From: Alicycliphilus denitrificans K601
GTDB lineage: Bacteria > Pseudomonadota > Gammaproteobacteria > Burkholderiales > Burkholderiaceae_C
DNA: 64,000 nt
Direction: 5' to 3'
NCBI RefSeq assembly: GCF_000204645.1
Contig: NC_015422.1
Location: 2,745,001-2,809,000 of the forward strand
In this document: one piece after another, positions 50,952-62,575 of the stretch
Numbering within the stretch: position 1 is the stretch's first letter
Layout: each line of letters opens with the position of its first letter
The notes under the pieces: model-generated
Databases searched by the model: none
What the model saw: the letters and a program-made list of their open reading frames with translations, nothing else
What the model was told of the DNA's origin: nothing
Translations under genes and position numbers: made by a program

Positions 50952-53125
50952 CACGCACCCCCCTTCCCGTGTGCGGCGGCGCCCGCCGCCATGGGCGCGT
51001 AGCGCGCCATGAGCGCGTTCTGGGCGCCCTGGCCGTCCAGCGCGCGGGGCGCGCGGCGGTAGCTGCCGTCGGGCTCCAGGCGCCATGCGTCCCGGTCGTC
51101 GTGCAAATAGGCCACCAGGCACTCGTCGATGATGCGTTGGCGCAGCTTCCTGTCGGTCACGGGCCAGGCCAGTTCCACGCGGCGCAGCATGTTGCGGTTC
51201 ATCCAGTCCGCGCTGGACAGGTACAGGTCCTCCTTCGCGCCGCCGCGGAAATAGAACACGCGTGTGTGCTCCAGGAACCGCCCTATGACCGAGCGCACGC
51301 GTATGTTGTCGGTCACCCCGGGCACGCCCGCGGGCAGCATGCAGGCGCCGCGCACGATGAGGTCCACGCGCGCGCCGCGCTGCGCGGCGCGCATGAGCGC
51401 CTGCATCAGGGCGGCGTCCGTCAGCGCATTCATCTTGGCCACGATGCGGCCGCCCTCGCCACGCTCGGCGGCAAGGCCCACGGCGTCGATCATGCCGGTC
51501 AGGAAGCCGTGCAGCGCGAACGGCGCGATCACGAGCTGCCGCAGCCTGGGCAGGCGGTTCTGGTTGGCCAGGTGGTCGAAGACCGCGTCCATGTCCGCCG
51601 TGAGTTCCGCGTTGGCCGTCAGATAGCTGATGTCGGTGTACAGGCGCGCGGTGCGCGGGTTGTAGTTGCCGGTGGACAGGTGGCCGTAGCGCCGCAGGCG
51701 GCTGCCTTCGCGCCGCGTCACCAGCAGCATCTTGGCGTGGGTCTTGAGGCCCACGACGCCGTAGACCACCTGCGCGCCGATCGACTCCAGGGCCTCGGCC
51801 CAGTTGATGTTGGCCTCTTCGTCGAAGCGCGCCTTGAGCTCCACCACGGCCGTCACCTCCTTGCCGCGGCGTACCGCCTCGCGCAGCAGCTCCATGAGCT
51901 CGGAGTCCGCGCCCGTGCGGTAGATGGTCTGCTTGATCGCCAGCACCTGGGGATCGTTCACCGCCTCGCGCAGAAAGGCCACCACGCCCTCGAAGCTCTC
52001 GAACGGCTGGTGGATGAGCAGGTCGCGCCGGCGCATCTCGGCCATGATCGACGCGGACCGCGGCAGCCGCGCCGGCCACGCCGGGCGCCAGGGCGGGAAC
52101 AGCAGCGCGGGGTCGTTGACGAGGTCCACCATCTGCACCAGCCGCACCAGGTTGACCGGCCCCTGCACCCGGTACAGGGCCGCGGCGGGCAGCCCGAACT
52201 GCGACTGCAGGAAGTCCGAGAGGAAGCCCGAGCAGCCGGACGACACCTCCAGCCGCACGGCCTGCCCAAAGTGGCGGTGCTGCAGGCCCTGGCGCAGCAC
52301 GGTGCGCAGGCTGCGCACGTCTTCCTCGTCCACCGCCAGGTCCGAATGGCGCGTCACGCGGAACTGCGAGAACTCGCACACCTCCCGGCCCGGGAACAGG
52401 TCCGCCAGGTGCGTGCGGATGATGCTGGAGAGGCTGACGAACTGCACGCCAGTCGGGGCCACCTGCTGCGGCAGGCGCATGATGCGCGGCAGCGCGCGCG
52501 GTACCTTGACGATGGCGATCTCGTTCTCGCGCCCGAAGGCGTCGCTCCCGCGCAGGCGGACGATGAAGTTCAGCGACTTGTTCGCCACCTGCGGAAACGG
52601 ATGGGCCGGGTCCAGCCCCACGGGGATCAGCAGCGGCCGCACGTCGCGCCGGAAGTACTCGCGCACCCAGCGCCGCTGCGCGCCCGTGCGCTCGCCATGC
52701 GAGACGATGCGTATGCCGTGTGCCGCGAAGGCGGGGATCAGCGAGCCGTTGTACAGCGCATACTGCCGCGCCACCAGGTCGTGGGCCTTGATGGCCAGGA
52801 TCTCGAAGGAGTGCAGGCTGTAGCCCTCCTTGGCGTCCCCGCCCTCGGCCGCCGCCAAATGGGCCGCTGCCCGCACCTCGAAGAACTCGTCGAGGTTGGA
52901 CGAGACGATGCACAGGTAGCGCAGGCGCTCGAGCAGCGGCACGTCCTCGCGGACGGCCCAGTCCAGCACGCGCTCGTTGAACGCCAGGATGCTGTGGTCA
53001 CGGTCGAGCGGATGGAACGAGTGCGCGGGCGCCGGCGCCTCGTCCGCGGCGCGTCCGGCCGCCTCTTCTGCGTCCCGCTCCTCCACGGATTCGACTGGGG
53101 CGGGCGAAGACTGGAAAGGAGGCAT
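50951..53125 (-). CDS. ppk1: Polyphosphate kinase
   Basis: 724-residue enzyme that polymerises the ATP gamma-phosphate into polyphosphate. Conserved blocks: SILAFNERVLDWAVREDVPL (N domain), RFDEEANINWAEALESIGAQ (ATP site), YGHLSTGNYNPRTARLYTDI with the autophosphorylated His, and the C-terminal VRSVIGRFLEHTRVFYF. About 35 N-terminal residues are a Glu/Ala-rich extension. A perfect PHO box lies about 50 nt before the ATG, so induction by PhoB is expected. It is translationally coupled to sixA. Confidence 0.96.
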   Translation of the reverse strand: MPPFQSSPAPVESVEERDAEEAAGRAADEAPAPAHSFHPLDRDHSILAFNERVLDWAVREDVPLLERLRYLCIVSSNLDEFFEVRAAAHLAAAEGGDAKEGYSLHSFEILAIKAHDLVARQYALYNGSLIPAFAAHGIRIVSHGERTGAQRRWVREYFRRDVRPLLIPVGLDPAHPFPQVANKSLNFIVRLRGSDAFGRENEIAIVKVPRALPRIMRLPQQVAPTGVQFVSLSSIIRTHLADLFPGREVCEFSQFRVTRHSDLAVDEEDVRSLRTVLRQGLQHRHFGQAVRLEVSSGCSGFLSDFLQSQFGLPAAALYRVQGPVNLVRLVQMVDLVNDPALLFPPWRPAWPARLPRSASIMAEMRRRDLLIHQPFESFEGVVAFLREAVNDPQVLAIKQTIYRTGADSELMELLREAVRRGKEVTAVVELKARFDEEANINWAEALESIGAQVVYGVVGLKTHAKMLLVTRREGSRLRRYGHLSTGNYNPRTARLYTDISYLTANAELTADMDAVFDHLANQNRLPRLRQLVIAPFALHGFLTGMIDAVGLAAERGEGGRIVAKMNALTDAALMQALMRAAQRGARVDLIVRGACMLPAGVPGVTDNIRVRSVIGRFLEHTRVFYFRGGAKEDLYLSSADWMNRNMLRRVELAWPVTDRKLRQRIIDECLVAYLHDDRDAWRLEPDGSYRRAPRALDGQGAQNALMARYAPMAAGAAAHGKGGA

Positions 53126-53172
53126 GGCTTCAAGCAGGTAACGAACGTTGCCGTCCAGTATTTGCCTTGCAG

Positions 53173-53190
53173 GTGACAGGCGCGTGACAG
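53173..53190 (-). promoter_or_regulatory. PHO box of ppk1
   Basis: On the minus strand CTGTCAC-GCGC-CTGTCAC, a perfect direct repeat with 11-bp period, equal to the PhoB consensus half-site. An AATACT about 10 nt further on could be the -10 element. The rest of the 262-bp gap to olsB shows no gene. Confidence 0.85.
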
Positions 53191-53387
53191 CGGCCCTGCC
53201 CCCGTCACATCGGCAATGTCTGTTCTTTTCAACCTAGAGACGGCAGTTGGATGCGCCCGCCGGTGCCGCTATTGGCGTGTCAGGCAAGGCGCAACGACGC
53301 GGCGGGCTCGTGCCCGCAAGGAGAAGCAACGCCGCATGGTGCGTCGAGAGTGGTGCTGGCGGGTGCATCCAACCGCCGTTTCTAGGT

Positions 53388-54206
53388 TTACTCCCCCAGG
53401 AAGTGCCTGCGGTAGCGCGGCGGCAGGTCGGCCAGGCGCATGAGCATGGGCAGGTCCGCGGTGTTGAAGTCCGGGTCCCAGGCCGGCGCCCCGAGGACTT
53501 TCGTGCCCAGGCGCAGGTACCCCCGGATCAGGGCCGGCGGCTCCACGTCCAGGCTGCCGTCCAGGTGCTCCAATGGCAGGGCCAGGCGCGGCAGCACGCG
53601 GTATTCGGGCAGGGCCAGGTGCGTCCGGCGCAGTTGGTGCCAGATGCTAGCCGCCACGTCGCCGGTCACGATGCCGCCATGCTGCATGGGAATACTGGCG
53701 CAGCCGATCATGGTGTCGAGCCGGTTGCGTGCCATGAAGCCAGCCAGCGCGCCCCACAGGGCCAGGATCACGCCGCCGTGGCGGTGCTCCGGGTGCACGC
53801 AGCTGCGGCCCAGCTCCACCATGCGCTCGCGCAGGCCGTGCAGACGCTCCAGGTCGAACTCGGTGTCGCTGTAGGTGCCGCCCGTGCGCCTGGCCTGGGC
53901 CGGCGTGAGCACGCGGTAGGTGCCCACCACCTGCCGGGTCGCGGCGTCCCGCACCAGCAGGTGCTCGCAGTAGTCGTCGAACAGGTCCACGTCGTGCCCG
54001 GGCACCACGGTCTGCAGGCGCGCGCCCATTTCGGACGCGAAGACCTCGAACCTCAGCCGTTGCGCTTCGCGGACCTCGTCGAGATGTCGCGCCCACGCCA
54101 CCTCCACCCCGCCGCGTGCCGGCGCACCGGCGCCCGCGGTTTGTGATGGGCGATGAAGCGGCGCCCCAAGGCTCAGGGGCATGGCGGGGTTCGGCGAATC
54201 GCTCAT
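53388..54206 (-). CDS. olsB: OlsB-like ornithine N-acyltransferase (GNAT, hemolysin-like)
   Basis: 272-residue GNAT-fold acyltransferase of the Acetyltransf_5 family, which includes OlsB, the enzyme that makes lyso-ornithine lipid from ornithine and 3-hydroxyacyl-ACP. Supporting motifs: [49 protein letters not shown] and [16 protein letters not shown] precedes the ATG at 54206. Ornithine lipids replace phospholipids in phosphate-starved bacteria, which suits the position beside ppk1 and pst. No olsA-like O-acyltransferase gene is adjacent. The OlsB assignment over other family members is moderate. Confidence 0.75.
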   Translation of the reverse strand: MSDSPNPAMPLSLGAPLHRPSQTAGAGAPARGGVEVAWARHLDEVREAQRLRFEVFASEMGARLQTVVPGHDVDLFDDYCEHLLVRDAATRQVVGTYRVLTPAQARRTGGTYSDTEFDLERLHGLRERMVELGRSCVHPEHRHGGVILALWGALAGFMARNRLDTMIGCASIPMQHGGIVTGDVAASIWHQLRRTHLALPEYRVLPRLALPLEHLDGSLDVEPPALIRGYLRLGTKVLGAPAWDPDFNTADLPMLMRLADLPPRYRRHFLGE

Positions 54207-54295
54207 CGGACACTCCTGGTTGCTCAAGGAGCGGACTGGCCCCGACCGTCAGGGCCCGGTGCGCTCCTGTGCATGCCACTGTGCCCGCCGCATGT

Positions 54296-54332
54296 GACAC
54301 CGCGGTGTCGAGCGCATGTCGGCGCCGTGTCG
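54296..54332 (+). promoter_or_regulatory. TGTCG triple repeat before the GGDEF-EAL gene
   Basis: TGTCG occurs at 54306, 54317 and 54328, an exact 11-bp period, and the first unit overlaps the 14-bp palindrome GACACCGCGGTGTC. This resembles a degenerate, extended PHO box (TGTCA half-sites), but no -10 sits at the canonical 10-nt distance. Confidence 0.35.
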
Positions 54333-54445
54333 GCCGGCTTCGCCGATGCCTCTATTCCTTTCAGGCTGGAAGGAATAGGGGCGGAACTCTATACAATTTG
54401 GTACAAATAGCGGTTTACCTCCCTCAACCCTCTGGACTCTCGTCC

Positions 54446-56239
54446 ATGTCCCACCCCCTCGCCGCCCTCGCGCCCGGGCTGGCCTCTTCCACGGCGCTTC
54501 AACGCATCCTGCGCGAGCAGCAGGCGCTGCTGGACAGCGCCGGGGTGGGCATCGCCTTCATCCGCAACCGCACGGTGCTGCGCTGCAACCAGCACTGCGC
54601 CAACATCTTCGGCCTGGCCTCGCCCGAAGAGGTCGTAGGGCGCAGCAGCGAAGGCCTGCACCCCAGCCGCGACGCTTTCCGCGAACTCGGGCGCGCGGCG
54701 TTTCCGGACCTCTCCCGGGGGCTGGCCTACCGCACCAAGCGCCAGCTCAGGCGCAGCGACGGCCGCCTATTCTGGGCGCACCTGACGGGGCGGCTGATCA
54801 ACCCGCACGACAGCGGCGAAGGCTCGCTCTGGATCATCGACGACATCGACGCGCAAAGGCATGCCCGGGCCCTGCTCGACAGCGCCATGGTGAGCCGGCT
54901 GCAGCGCGAGATCGAGGACCGCCGCAGCGACCAGGAGCGCATCTACCGCATGGCGCACTACGACGCCCTGACGCAGCTGCCCAACCGCGTGCTGCTGGCC
55001 GAACGGGGCGAGGAGGCCATCCGCCTGGCGCAGGAGAACGGCACGCCGCTGGCCGTGATGTTCCTCGACCTGGACAACTTCAAGCATGTCAACGATTCGC
55101 TGGGCCACCGCGTGGGCGATGCCCTGCTGGTGGAGATCGCCCGGCGCCTGCAGGGCACCGTGCGCGAGCGCGACACCGTGGCGCGCCTGGGCGGCGACGA
55201 GTTCGTGCTGCTGCTGCCGCGCGCGAACGCCCAGGGCGCTGAGCGCGTGGCGGCCAAGATGCAGGAGGCCGCCATGCAGCCCGTGCAGGTGGGCCACCAC
55301 GAGCTGTCGCTCGCCCTGTCCATGGGCATCGCCCTGTTCCCCGAGCACGGCAGCGACTTCGAGACGCTGATCCAGTGCGCCGATACGGCCATGTACCGCG
55401 CCAAGGCCGGCGGGCGCAACAACTATTGCTTCTTCACGCCGCAGATGCAGGAGCAGTCGGCGCGCGCCCTGCAGCTGACCAACGCCCTGCGCCGCGCGCT
55501 GGAGCGCAACCAGCTCTCGCTGCACTACCAGCCGCAGGTCGCGCTGCCCACGGGCAGGGTGCACGGCGTGGAGGCGCTGCTGCGCTGGAACCATCCCGAG
55601 CTGGGCTCGGTGTCGCCGGCGGAATTCATCCCCGTGGCCGAGGACAGCGGCCTGATCCTGCCCATCGGCGAGTGGGTGCTGCGCACAGCCCTCGCCCAGC
55701 TGCAGGCCTGGCATGCGGCGGGGCTGCCGCGGCTGACCATGGCCGTGAACCTGTCGGCCACGCAGCTGCGCCAGCCGCAACTGCCGCAGATGGTGGAGCA
55801 CCTGCTCCACGAGCACCGCATCGCCGCGCACATGCTGGAGCTGGAGCTGACCGAGAACGTGGCCGTGGACGACCCCCACACGGCCATCGCCAGCATGGAG
55901 CAGCTGCACACCATGGGGGTGCGGCTGTCCATGGACGACTTCGGCACGGGCTATTCGTCGCTCAGCCAGCTCAAGCGCTTCCAGATCTACCGGCTGAAGA
56001 TCGACCAGTCGTTCGTGCGCGACCTGGACCACGACGGCAACGACCGCGCCATCGTCAGCGCCATCATCCGCATGGCCCAGGCCCTGGGCATGCGCACAAC
56101 GGCCGAAGGCGTGGAGACGGCGGACCAGCTGGCCTTTCTGCGCGAACAGGGCTGCGACGAGGCCCAGGGCTACTACTTCAGCCGCCCCCTGCCCGCCGCG
56201 GAGCTGGAGCGGCATCGGCTGGGCTGCCAGGCGGCCTGA
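54446..56239 (+). CDS. PAS-GGDEF-EAL cyclic-di-GMP signalling protein
   Basis: 597-residue cytoplasmic protein. PAS-like sensor at about residues 20-150 ([20 protein letters not shown]), then a GGDEF domain with the intact active site [13 protein letters not shown] and an RxxD inhibitory site (RERD) five residues before it, then an EAL domain with [21 protein letters not shown] and [16 protein letters not shown]. Both synthesis and hydrolysis of cyclic-di-GMP therefore look possible. The ATG at 54446 is preferred; the open frame upstream runs antisense to olsB. Possible phosphate control is discussed separately. Confidence 0.92.
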   Translation: MSHPLAALAPGLASSTALQRILREQQALLDSAGVGIAFIRNRTVLRCNQHCANIFGLASPEEVVGRSSEGLHPSRDAFRELGRAAFPDLSRGLAYRTKRQLRRSDGRLFWAHLTGRLINPHDSGEGSLWIIDDIDAQRHARALLDSAMVSRLQREIEDRRSDQERIYRMAHYDALTQLPNRVLLAERGEEAIRLAQENGTPLAVMFLDLDNFKHVNDSLGHRVGDALLVEIARRLQGTVRERDTVARLGGDEFVLLLPRANAQGAERVAAKMQEAAMQPVQVGHHELSLALSMGIALFPEHGSDFETLIQCADTAMYRAKAGGRNNYCFFTPQMQEQSARALQLTNALRRALERNQLSLHYQPQVALPTGRVHGVEALLRWNHPELGSVSPAEFIPVAEDSGLILPIGEWVLRTALAQLQAWHAAGLPRLTMAVNLSATQLRQPQLPQMVEHLLHEHRIAAHMLELELTENVAVDDPHTAIASMEQLHTMGVRLSMDDFGTGYSSLSQLKRFQIYRLKIDQSFVRDLDHDGNDRAIVSAIIRMAQALGMRTTAEGVETADQLAFLREQGCDEAQGYYFSRPLPAAELERHRLGCQAA

Positions 56240-56240
56240 G

Positions 56241-56301
56241 ATAAAAAGTGCCCTAAGCGCCCATGGAGCAAGCGCCACAAGCTCTCATTTCAAGAGCAAA
56301 A
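56241..56301 (-). repeat. Interspersed repeat copy 13, between GGDEF-EAL gene and glmM
   Basis: On the minus strand: TTGAAATGAGAGCTTGTGGC, GCTTGCTCCATGGGCGCTTA, GGGCACTTTTTATC. Core and GGGCGC centre agree with the family. It occupies most of the gap between the convergent genes. Confidence 0.6.
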
Positions 56302-56330
56302 CCATCCCTTCACCGCCGCAGCGGCCGGCC

Positions 56331-57665
56331 TCATCCCGCGCGGGCCGCATCCGCCAGGCGCTGGGCGCAGCGGCTGGCCTGCTCCGCGTCGCGCGCCTCG
56401 ACCATCACGCGCAGCAGGGGCTCAGTGCCGCTGGCGCGCACCAGCAGGCGGCCGTTGTCGCCCAGCTCGGCCTGCACCTCGCGGGTCGTGCGCTCCAGGG
56501 CCTCGTTGACCGTCCAGTCCTGCCCCGTATTGAGCCGCACGTTGAGCAGCACTTGCGGGAACAGCGGCACGTCGGCCAGCAGCTGCGCCAGCGTCCTCTG
56601 GCTGCGCACGCAAGTCTGCAGCACCTGCAGCGCGCTGACCAGGCCGTCGCCCGTAGTGTGGCGGTCCAGCACCAGCAGGTGCCCCGAACCCTCGCCGCCC
56701 AGCAGCCAGTGCTGGCGCTGCAGTTCCTCCAGCACGTAGCGGTCGCCGACCTTGGCGCGCACGAACTTCACGCCGCGGCGCACCAGGGCCTGCTCCACGG
56801 CCATGTTGGTCATCAGCGTGCCCACCACGCCGGGCACATGCTCGTCGCGGGCCAGCCGGTCGGCAGCCATGAGGTAGAGCAGCTCGTCGCCGTTGTACAG
56901 GCGCCCGTCGGCGTCCACCATCTGCAGGCGGTCGGCGTCGCCATCGAGCCCGATGCCGAAGTCCGCGCGGTTGGCGCGCACAGCGCGCACCAGCGCGTCC
57001 GGGTGCGTGGCGCCCACCTCGTGGTTGATGTTCAGGCCGTCGGGCGCGCAGCCGATGGCGACGACGTCGGCGCCCAGCTCATGGAACACCTTGGGCGCGA
57101 TGTGGTAGGCCGCGCCATGGGCGGCGTCCACCACGATCTTCAGGCCGCGCAGCGTGAGGTCGTGCGCGAAGGTGCTCTTGCAGAACTCGATGTAGCGACC
57201 CGCCGCGTCGTCGAGCCTGCGCGTCTTGCCGAGCGTCGCAGAATCGGCCCACATGGGCGGCTCGTCCAGCGCGGCCTCCACCTCCTGCTCCCATGCGTCG
57301 GGCAGCTTCGTGCCCTGGGCGCTGAAGAACTTGATGCCGTTGTCGGGATACGGGTTGTGGCTGGCGCTGATGACCACCCCCAGGCTGGCGCGCTGCGCGC
57401 GCGTGAGGTAAGCCACGCCGGGCGTGGGCAGCGGCCCGAGCAGGATCACGTCCACCCCGGCCGAGTTGAAGCCCGATTCCAGCGCCGCTTCGAGCATGTA
57501 GCCCGAGATACGCGTGTCCTTGCCGATCAGCACCGTGGGGCGCGCCTCGGAGCGGCGCAGCACGCGCCCCACGGCATGCGCCAGGCGCAGCACGAAGTCG
57601 GGAGTGATGGGGGCCTGCCCCACGGTGCCGCGGATGCCGTCGGTGCCGAAATATTTACGCGTCAT
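56331..57665 (-). CDS. glmM: Phosphoglucosamine mutase
   Basis: 444-residue enzyme interconverting glucosamine-6-phosphate and glucosamine-1-phosphate for peptidoglycan and LPS. The phosphoserine loop is [18 protein letters not shown], metal-binding DGDADRLQ and the C-terminal phosphate-binding [15 protein letters not shown]. Start at 57665 ([15 protein letters not shown]), overlapping the folP stop by 11 nt. Order ftsH-folP-glmM matches E. coli. Confidence 0.97.
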   Translation of the reverse strand: MTRKYFGTDGIRGTVGQAPITPDFVLRLAHAVGRVLRRSEARPTVLIGKDTRISGYMLEAALESGFNSAGVDVILLGPLPTPGVAYLTRAQRASLGVVISASHNPYPDNGIKFFSAQGTKLPDAWEQEVEAALDEPPMWADSATLGKTRRLDDAAGRYIEFCKSTFAHDLTLRGLKIVVDAAHGAAYHIAPKVFHELGADVVAIGCAPDGLNINHEVGATHPDALVRAVRANRADFGIGLDGDADRLQMVDADGRLYNGDELLYLMAADRLARDEHVPGVVGTLMTNMAVEQALVRRGVKFVRAKVGDRYVLEELQRQHWLLGGEGSGHLLVLDRHTTGDGLVSALQVLQTCVRSQRTLAQLLADVPLFPQVLLNVRLNTGQDWTVNEALERTTREVQAELGDNGRLLVRASGTEPLLRVMVEARDAEQASRCAQRLADAARAG

Positions 57666-58551
57666 GGCCTGGTTCTTCCTTGTCGATGGGTGTTGGTCGC
57701 GCATCCGCAGGGGCTGCGCCATGGCTCTGCGATCGCACCGCCTGCCAGACGGCCAGGGCCGCGACGGTCTCGCGCACGTCGTGCACGCGCACGATGCGCG
57801 CCCCCCGCTCCACGGCCAGCACCGCGGCCGCGACGCTAGGCACCAGGCGCTCCTGCACAGGCAGGCCCGTGACGCTGCCCAGCGACGACTTGCGCGACCA
57901 GCCGGCCAGCAGCGGATGACCCAGTGCCAGCAGTTCCTGCTGGCGCGCGAGCAGGGTGAAGTTCTGCTCCACGGTCTTGCCGAAGCCGATGCCGCAGTCC
58001 AGCACGATGCGGGACTTTTCGACCCCCAGGGTCCGCAGGTCCAGCGCCGCGCGCTCCAGGAACGAGAACACTTGGAGCACCACGTCGCCCTCCATGGGCG
58101 CGCTTTGCATGGTCTGCGGGTCGCGGTGCATGTGCATCAGGCACACGCCGCAGCGCGCATGGCGCGCGACGACCTGCGCCGCCCCGGGCTGGCGCAGGGC
58201 CCAGATGTCGTTGACGATGTCGGCCCCCAGGTCCAGCACGGCCTGCATGACCTCGGGCTTGTAAGTATCGACGGAAATGGGGGCCCCCAGGCGCACGGCC
58301 TCGCGCACCAGCGGCACGACGCGCTCGAGCTCCTCGGCCAGGGGCACGGCCGGGCTGCCGGGGCGGGTGGACTCGCCGCCGATGTCGAGGATGTCGGCCC
58401 CCTCCTCCAGCAACCGCTCGCAGTGGCGCAGCGCGGCCTGCGTGCCGGCGTGCCGGCCGCCGTCTGAGAAGGAGTCGGGCGTGACGTTGACGATCCCCAT
58501 GACCCGCGGGCGCGTCAGGTCCAGGTCGAAGCGGGAGGTTTGCCAGAGCAT
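57655..58551 (-). CDS. folP: Dihydropteroate synthase
   Basis: 298-residue TIM-barrel enzyme joining p-aminobenzoate to a pterin pyrophosphate in folate synthesis; the sulfonamide target. Motifs: [61 protein letters not shown] and [11 protein letters not shown]. The start at 58551 ([12 protein letters not shown]) is best by length. It lies 68 nt after ftsH and overlaps glmM, so the three are probably one transcript. Confidence 0.96.
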   Translation of the reverse strand: MLWQTSRFDLDLTRPRVMGIVNVTPDSFSDGGRHAGTQAALRHCERLLEEGADILDIGGESTRPGSPAVPLAEELERVVPLVREAVRLGAPISVDTYKPEVMQAVLDLGADIVNDIWALRQPGAAQVVARHARCGVCLMHMHRDPQTMQSAPMEGDVVLQVFSFLERAALDLRTLGVEKSRIVLDCGIGFGKTVEQNFTLLARQQELLALGHPLLAGWSRKSSLGSVTGLPVQERLVPSVAAAVLAVERGARIVRVHDVRETVAALAVWQAVRSQSHGAAPADARPTPIDKEEPGHDA

Positions 58552-58619
58552 GGTGGGGAAAGGCAGGCCGGTAGACGGCAAAACGGGGCACAAGGCCCCG
58601 TTGGACGCAGGCGCGGCGG

Positions 58620-60545
<1,926 letters not shown>

Positions 60546-60600
60546 GCGGGGCTCCAGATTCAGAAAGAGGTGAACGGCCATGACGGGGACGTCCTGGCGC

Positions 60601-60628
60601 ATCTGGGGTTCATTTTAGGCGTTTCAAC
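60601..60628 (-). promoter_or_regulatory. Sigma-32-like heat-shock promoter of ftsH
   Basis: On the minus strand GTTGAAA-N13-CCCCAGAT, close to the heat-shock consensus CTTGAAA-N11-16-CCCCATNT. The start point would be about 50 nt before the TTG codon. ftsH is a heat-shock gene in E. coli, so this is expected. Confidence 0.65.
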
Positions 60629-60678
60629 CCTGGCCCAGGCCCCATTAACCCCGGAATAGCCCATGGTCAACCCGGGCT

Positions 60679-61341
60679 CTACGCGGGATGCTTGAGCCCG
60701 ATCCCCACCAGGAAGGTCTCCGACGACTTGTCGCGCGACGCCTTGGGCTTGACCGGCTTGACCACGCGGAAGGTGTCCTTGAACAGCTGCACCAGCTGGG
60801 TGTAACCGCTGCCGTGGAACAGCTTGACGACCAGCGCGCCGTCGGGCTTGAGGTGGTGCACCGCGAAATCGACGGCCAGCTCGATCAGGTGGGCGATGCG
60901 CACCGCATCGACCGACTCCACGCCCGAGAGATTGGGCGCCATGTCCGACACCACCACGTCCACCGGGCGGCCCTGCACCGCCTGTTGCAGGCGCGCGAGC
61001 ACCTCTTCGTCGCGGAAGTCCCCCTGCAGGAAGGTCACGCCCTCGATGGGCTCCATGGGCAGGATGTCCAGCGAGATGATGGTGCCGTCCAGCTGCCCCA
61101 TGGCGGCGCCCCCCGGCGACAAGCGCCTGCGGACGTACTGGCTCCATGCGCCCGGGGACGACCCCAGGTCCACCACCACGTGGCCCGGCTTGATGAGCCC
61201 GAACTGCTCGTCGATCTCCTTGAGCTTGTAGGCCGCGCGGGCGCGATAGCCCTCCTTCTGGGCGAGCTTCACGTAGGTGTCGTTGACATGGTCGTTGAGC
61301 CACGCCTTGTTCACCTTCTTGCTTTTTGTCTTGACTTTCAT
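60679..61341 (-). CDS. rlmE: 23S rRNA 2'-O-methyltransferase RlmE (FtsJ)
   Basis: 220-residue enzyme that methylates U2552 of 23S rRNA late in 50S assembly. SAM motif [13 protein letters not shown], catalytic Lys near [13 protein letters not shown], Asp in [11 protein letters not shown] and Lys in [12 protein letters not shown]. The N terminus is Lys-rich ([14 protein letters not shown]). It is divergent from yhbY with only 20 bp between the start codons and no ribosome-binding site, so its transcript may have almost no leader. It precedes ftsH as in E. coli. Confidence 0.95.
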   Translation of the reverse strand: MKVKTKSKKVNKAWLNDHVNDTYVKLAQKEGYRARAAYKLKEIDEQFGLIKPGHVVVDLGSSPGAWSQYVRRRLSPGGAAMGQLDGTIISLDILPMEPIEGVTFLQGDFRDEEVLARLQQAVQGRPVDVVVSDMAPNLSGVESVDAVRIAHLIELAVDFAVHHLKPDGALVVKLFHGSGYTQLVQLFKDTFRVVKPVKPKASRDKSSETFLVGIGLKHPA

Positions 61342-61361
61342 GCGGTTGAGATAATACGGCC

Positions 61362-61832
61362 ATGCCCCAAATCCAACTGACCCCGGCCGAGCGCCGGGAA
61401 CACCGCGCCAATGCCCACCACCTGGACCCCGTGGTCCTGATCGGGGGGGACGGCCTCACGCCCGCCGTGCAAAAGGAGGTCGATGCCGCGCTCGCCGCCC
61501 ATGGCCTGATCAAGGTGCGCGTGTTCAACGATGACCGCGCGGCGCGCGAGGCGATGTACCAGCAGCTGGCCCACGACCTGGGCGCGGCGCCCATCCAGCA
61601 CATCGGCAAGCTGCTGGTGCTGTGGCGCCCCGTCGCGCAGAAGCAGAAGGCCGCGGACGAGGACCGCAAGCCCGGCCCGCGCGACGTGAAGGTGCTCAAG
61701 TTCGGCCGCCCCGGCCAGCGCCCCGAGGTCAAGCAGCTGCGCGTGCTGGGCAACCAGCGCCTGACCAGCGGCGGGCAGGTCAAGCGCGCCAAGCCCAAGC
61801 AGAAATCGGTCAAGAAGGGCCAGGCGGACTGA
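61362..61832 (+). CDS. yhbY: YhbY/CRS1-CRM RNA-binding protein
   Basis: 156-residue protein with a CRM domain (residues 1-97: [20 protein letters not shown], the GxxG-like IGGDGLTP, and [12 protein letters not shown]), which binds the 50S precursor in E. coli. A basic C-terminal tail of about 55 residues ([26 protein letters not shown]) is longer than in E. coli YhbY. No ribosome-binding site precedes the ATG and a GATAAT sits 6 nt before it, suggesting a leaderless message. Its stop overlaps the next start (TGATG). Confidence 0.92.
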   Translation: MPQIQLTPAERREHRANAHHLDPVVLIGGDGLTPAVQKEVDAALAAHGLIKVRVFNDDRAAREAMYQQLAHDLGAAPIQHIGKLLVLWRPVAQKQKAADEDRKPGPRDVKVLKFGRPGQRPEVKQLRVLGNQRLTSGGQVKRAKPKQKSVKKGQAD

Positions 61833-62575
61833 TGGCAGCCCCCGCCGCGCCGCAGCGCCATGTGATCTGCATGAAGTGGGGCACGAAGTACGGCCCCGAG
61901 TACGTCAACCGGCTCTATGCCATGGTGCGCCGCCACCTCTGCGGCGACTTCAACTTCGTCTGCCTGACGGACGACACCATGGACATCAGGAACGAGGTGC
62001 AGTGCCTGCCGATTCCGCCGCTGAAGCTGCCCTCCGGCATTCCCGAGCGCGGCTGGAACAAGCTGGCCACCTTTGCCGCCGACCTGTACGGCCTCAAGGG
62101 CACGGCCCTGTTCCTGGACGTGGACGTGGTGGTGGTGGGGCCGCTCGACGATTTCTTCACCCAGCCCGGCGAGTTCCTCATCATCCACGACTACAAGCGG
62201 CCCTGGCGCATCACCGGCAATTCCTCGGTGTACCGCTTCGAACTGGGGGCGCACCCGGACGTGCTGGAGTACTTCCGCGGCCACTTCGAGGAGATCCGCC
62301 ACCGGTTCCGCAACGAGCAGGCCTACCTGTCCGACATGCTGCACAGGCAGGGCAAGCTCGCCTACTGGCCCCAGGACTGGTGCCCCAGCTTCAAGTACCA
62401 CTGCATCCCGCGCTGGCCCACGAACTACTGGAAGCAGCCCTTCGTGCCCCAGGGCGCGCGCGTCGTGATTTTCCACGGGGAATGCAATCCGCCCGACGCC
62501 CTGGCCGGCCGACGCAACCGGCGCTTTCGCCACATCGAGCCCGCCACCTGGGTGGCCGAGCACTGGCGTGAATGA
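61832..62575 (+). CDS. Glycosyltransferase-like protein with DxD motif
   Basis: 247-residue soluble protein. It has a nucleotide-sugar-type fold signature: VICMKWGTKYGPEYVNRLYA at the start, FVCLTDD, WNKLATFAADLYGL and a DxD-like LFLDVDVVVVGPL, which in GT-A enzymes binds the metal. The C-terminal half (ITGNSSVYRF, QAYLSDML, FHGECNPPDAL) resembles family 8-like proteins. Donor and acceptor are unknown. Translation is coupled to yhbY. It ends directly against the convergent DUF4149 gene with no base between the stop codons. Confidence 0.75.
   Translation: MAAPAAPQRHVICMKWGTKYGPEYVNRLYAMVRRHLCGDFNFVCLTDDTMDIRNEVQCLPIPPLKLPSGIPERGWNKLATFAADLYGLKGTALFLDVDVVVVGPLDDFFTQPGEFLIIHDYKRPWRITGNSSVYRFELGAHPDVLEYFRGHFEEIRHRFRNEQAYLSDMLHRQGKLAYWPQDWCPSFKYHCIPRWPTNYWKQPFVPQGARVVIFHGECNPPDALAGRRNRRFRHIEPATWVAEHWRE

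Noticed and set aside
54207..54300. PHO box before olsB
   Set aside because: Only one TGTCAC half-site is present in the right orientation; the expected second unit 11 bp away is missing.
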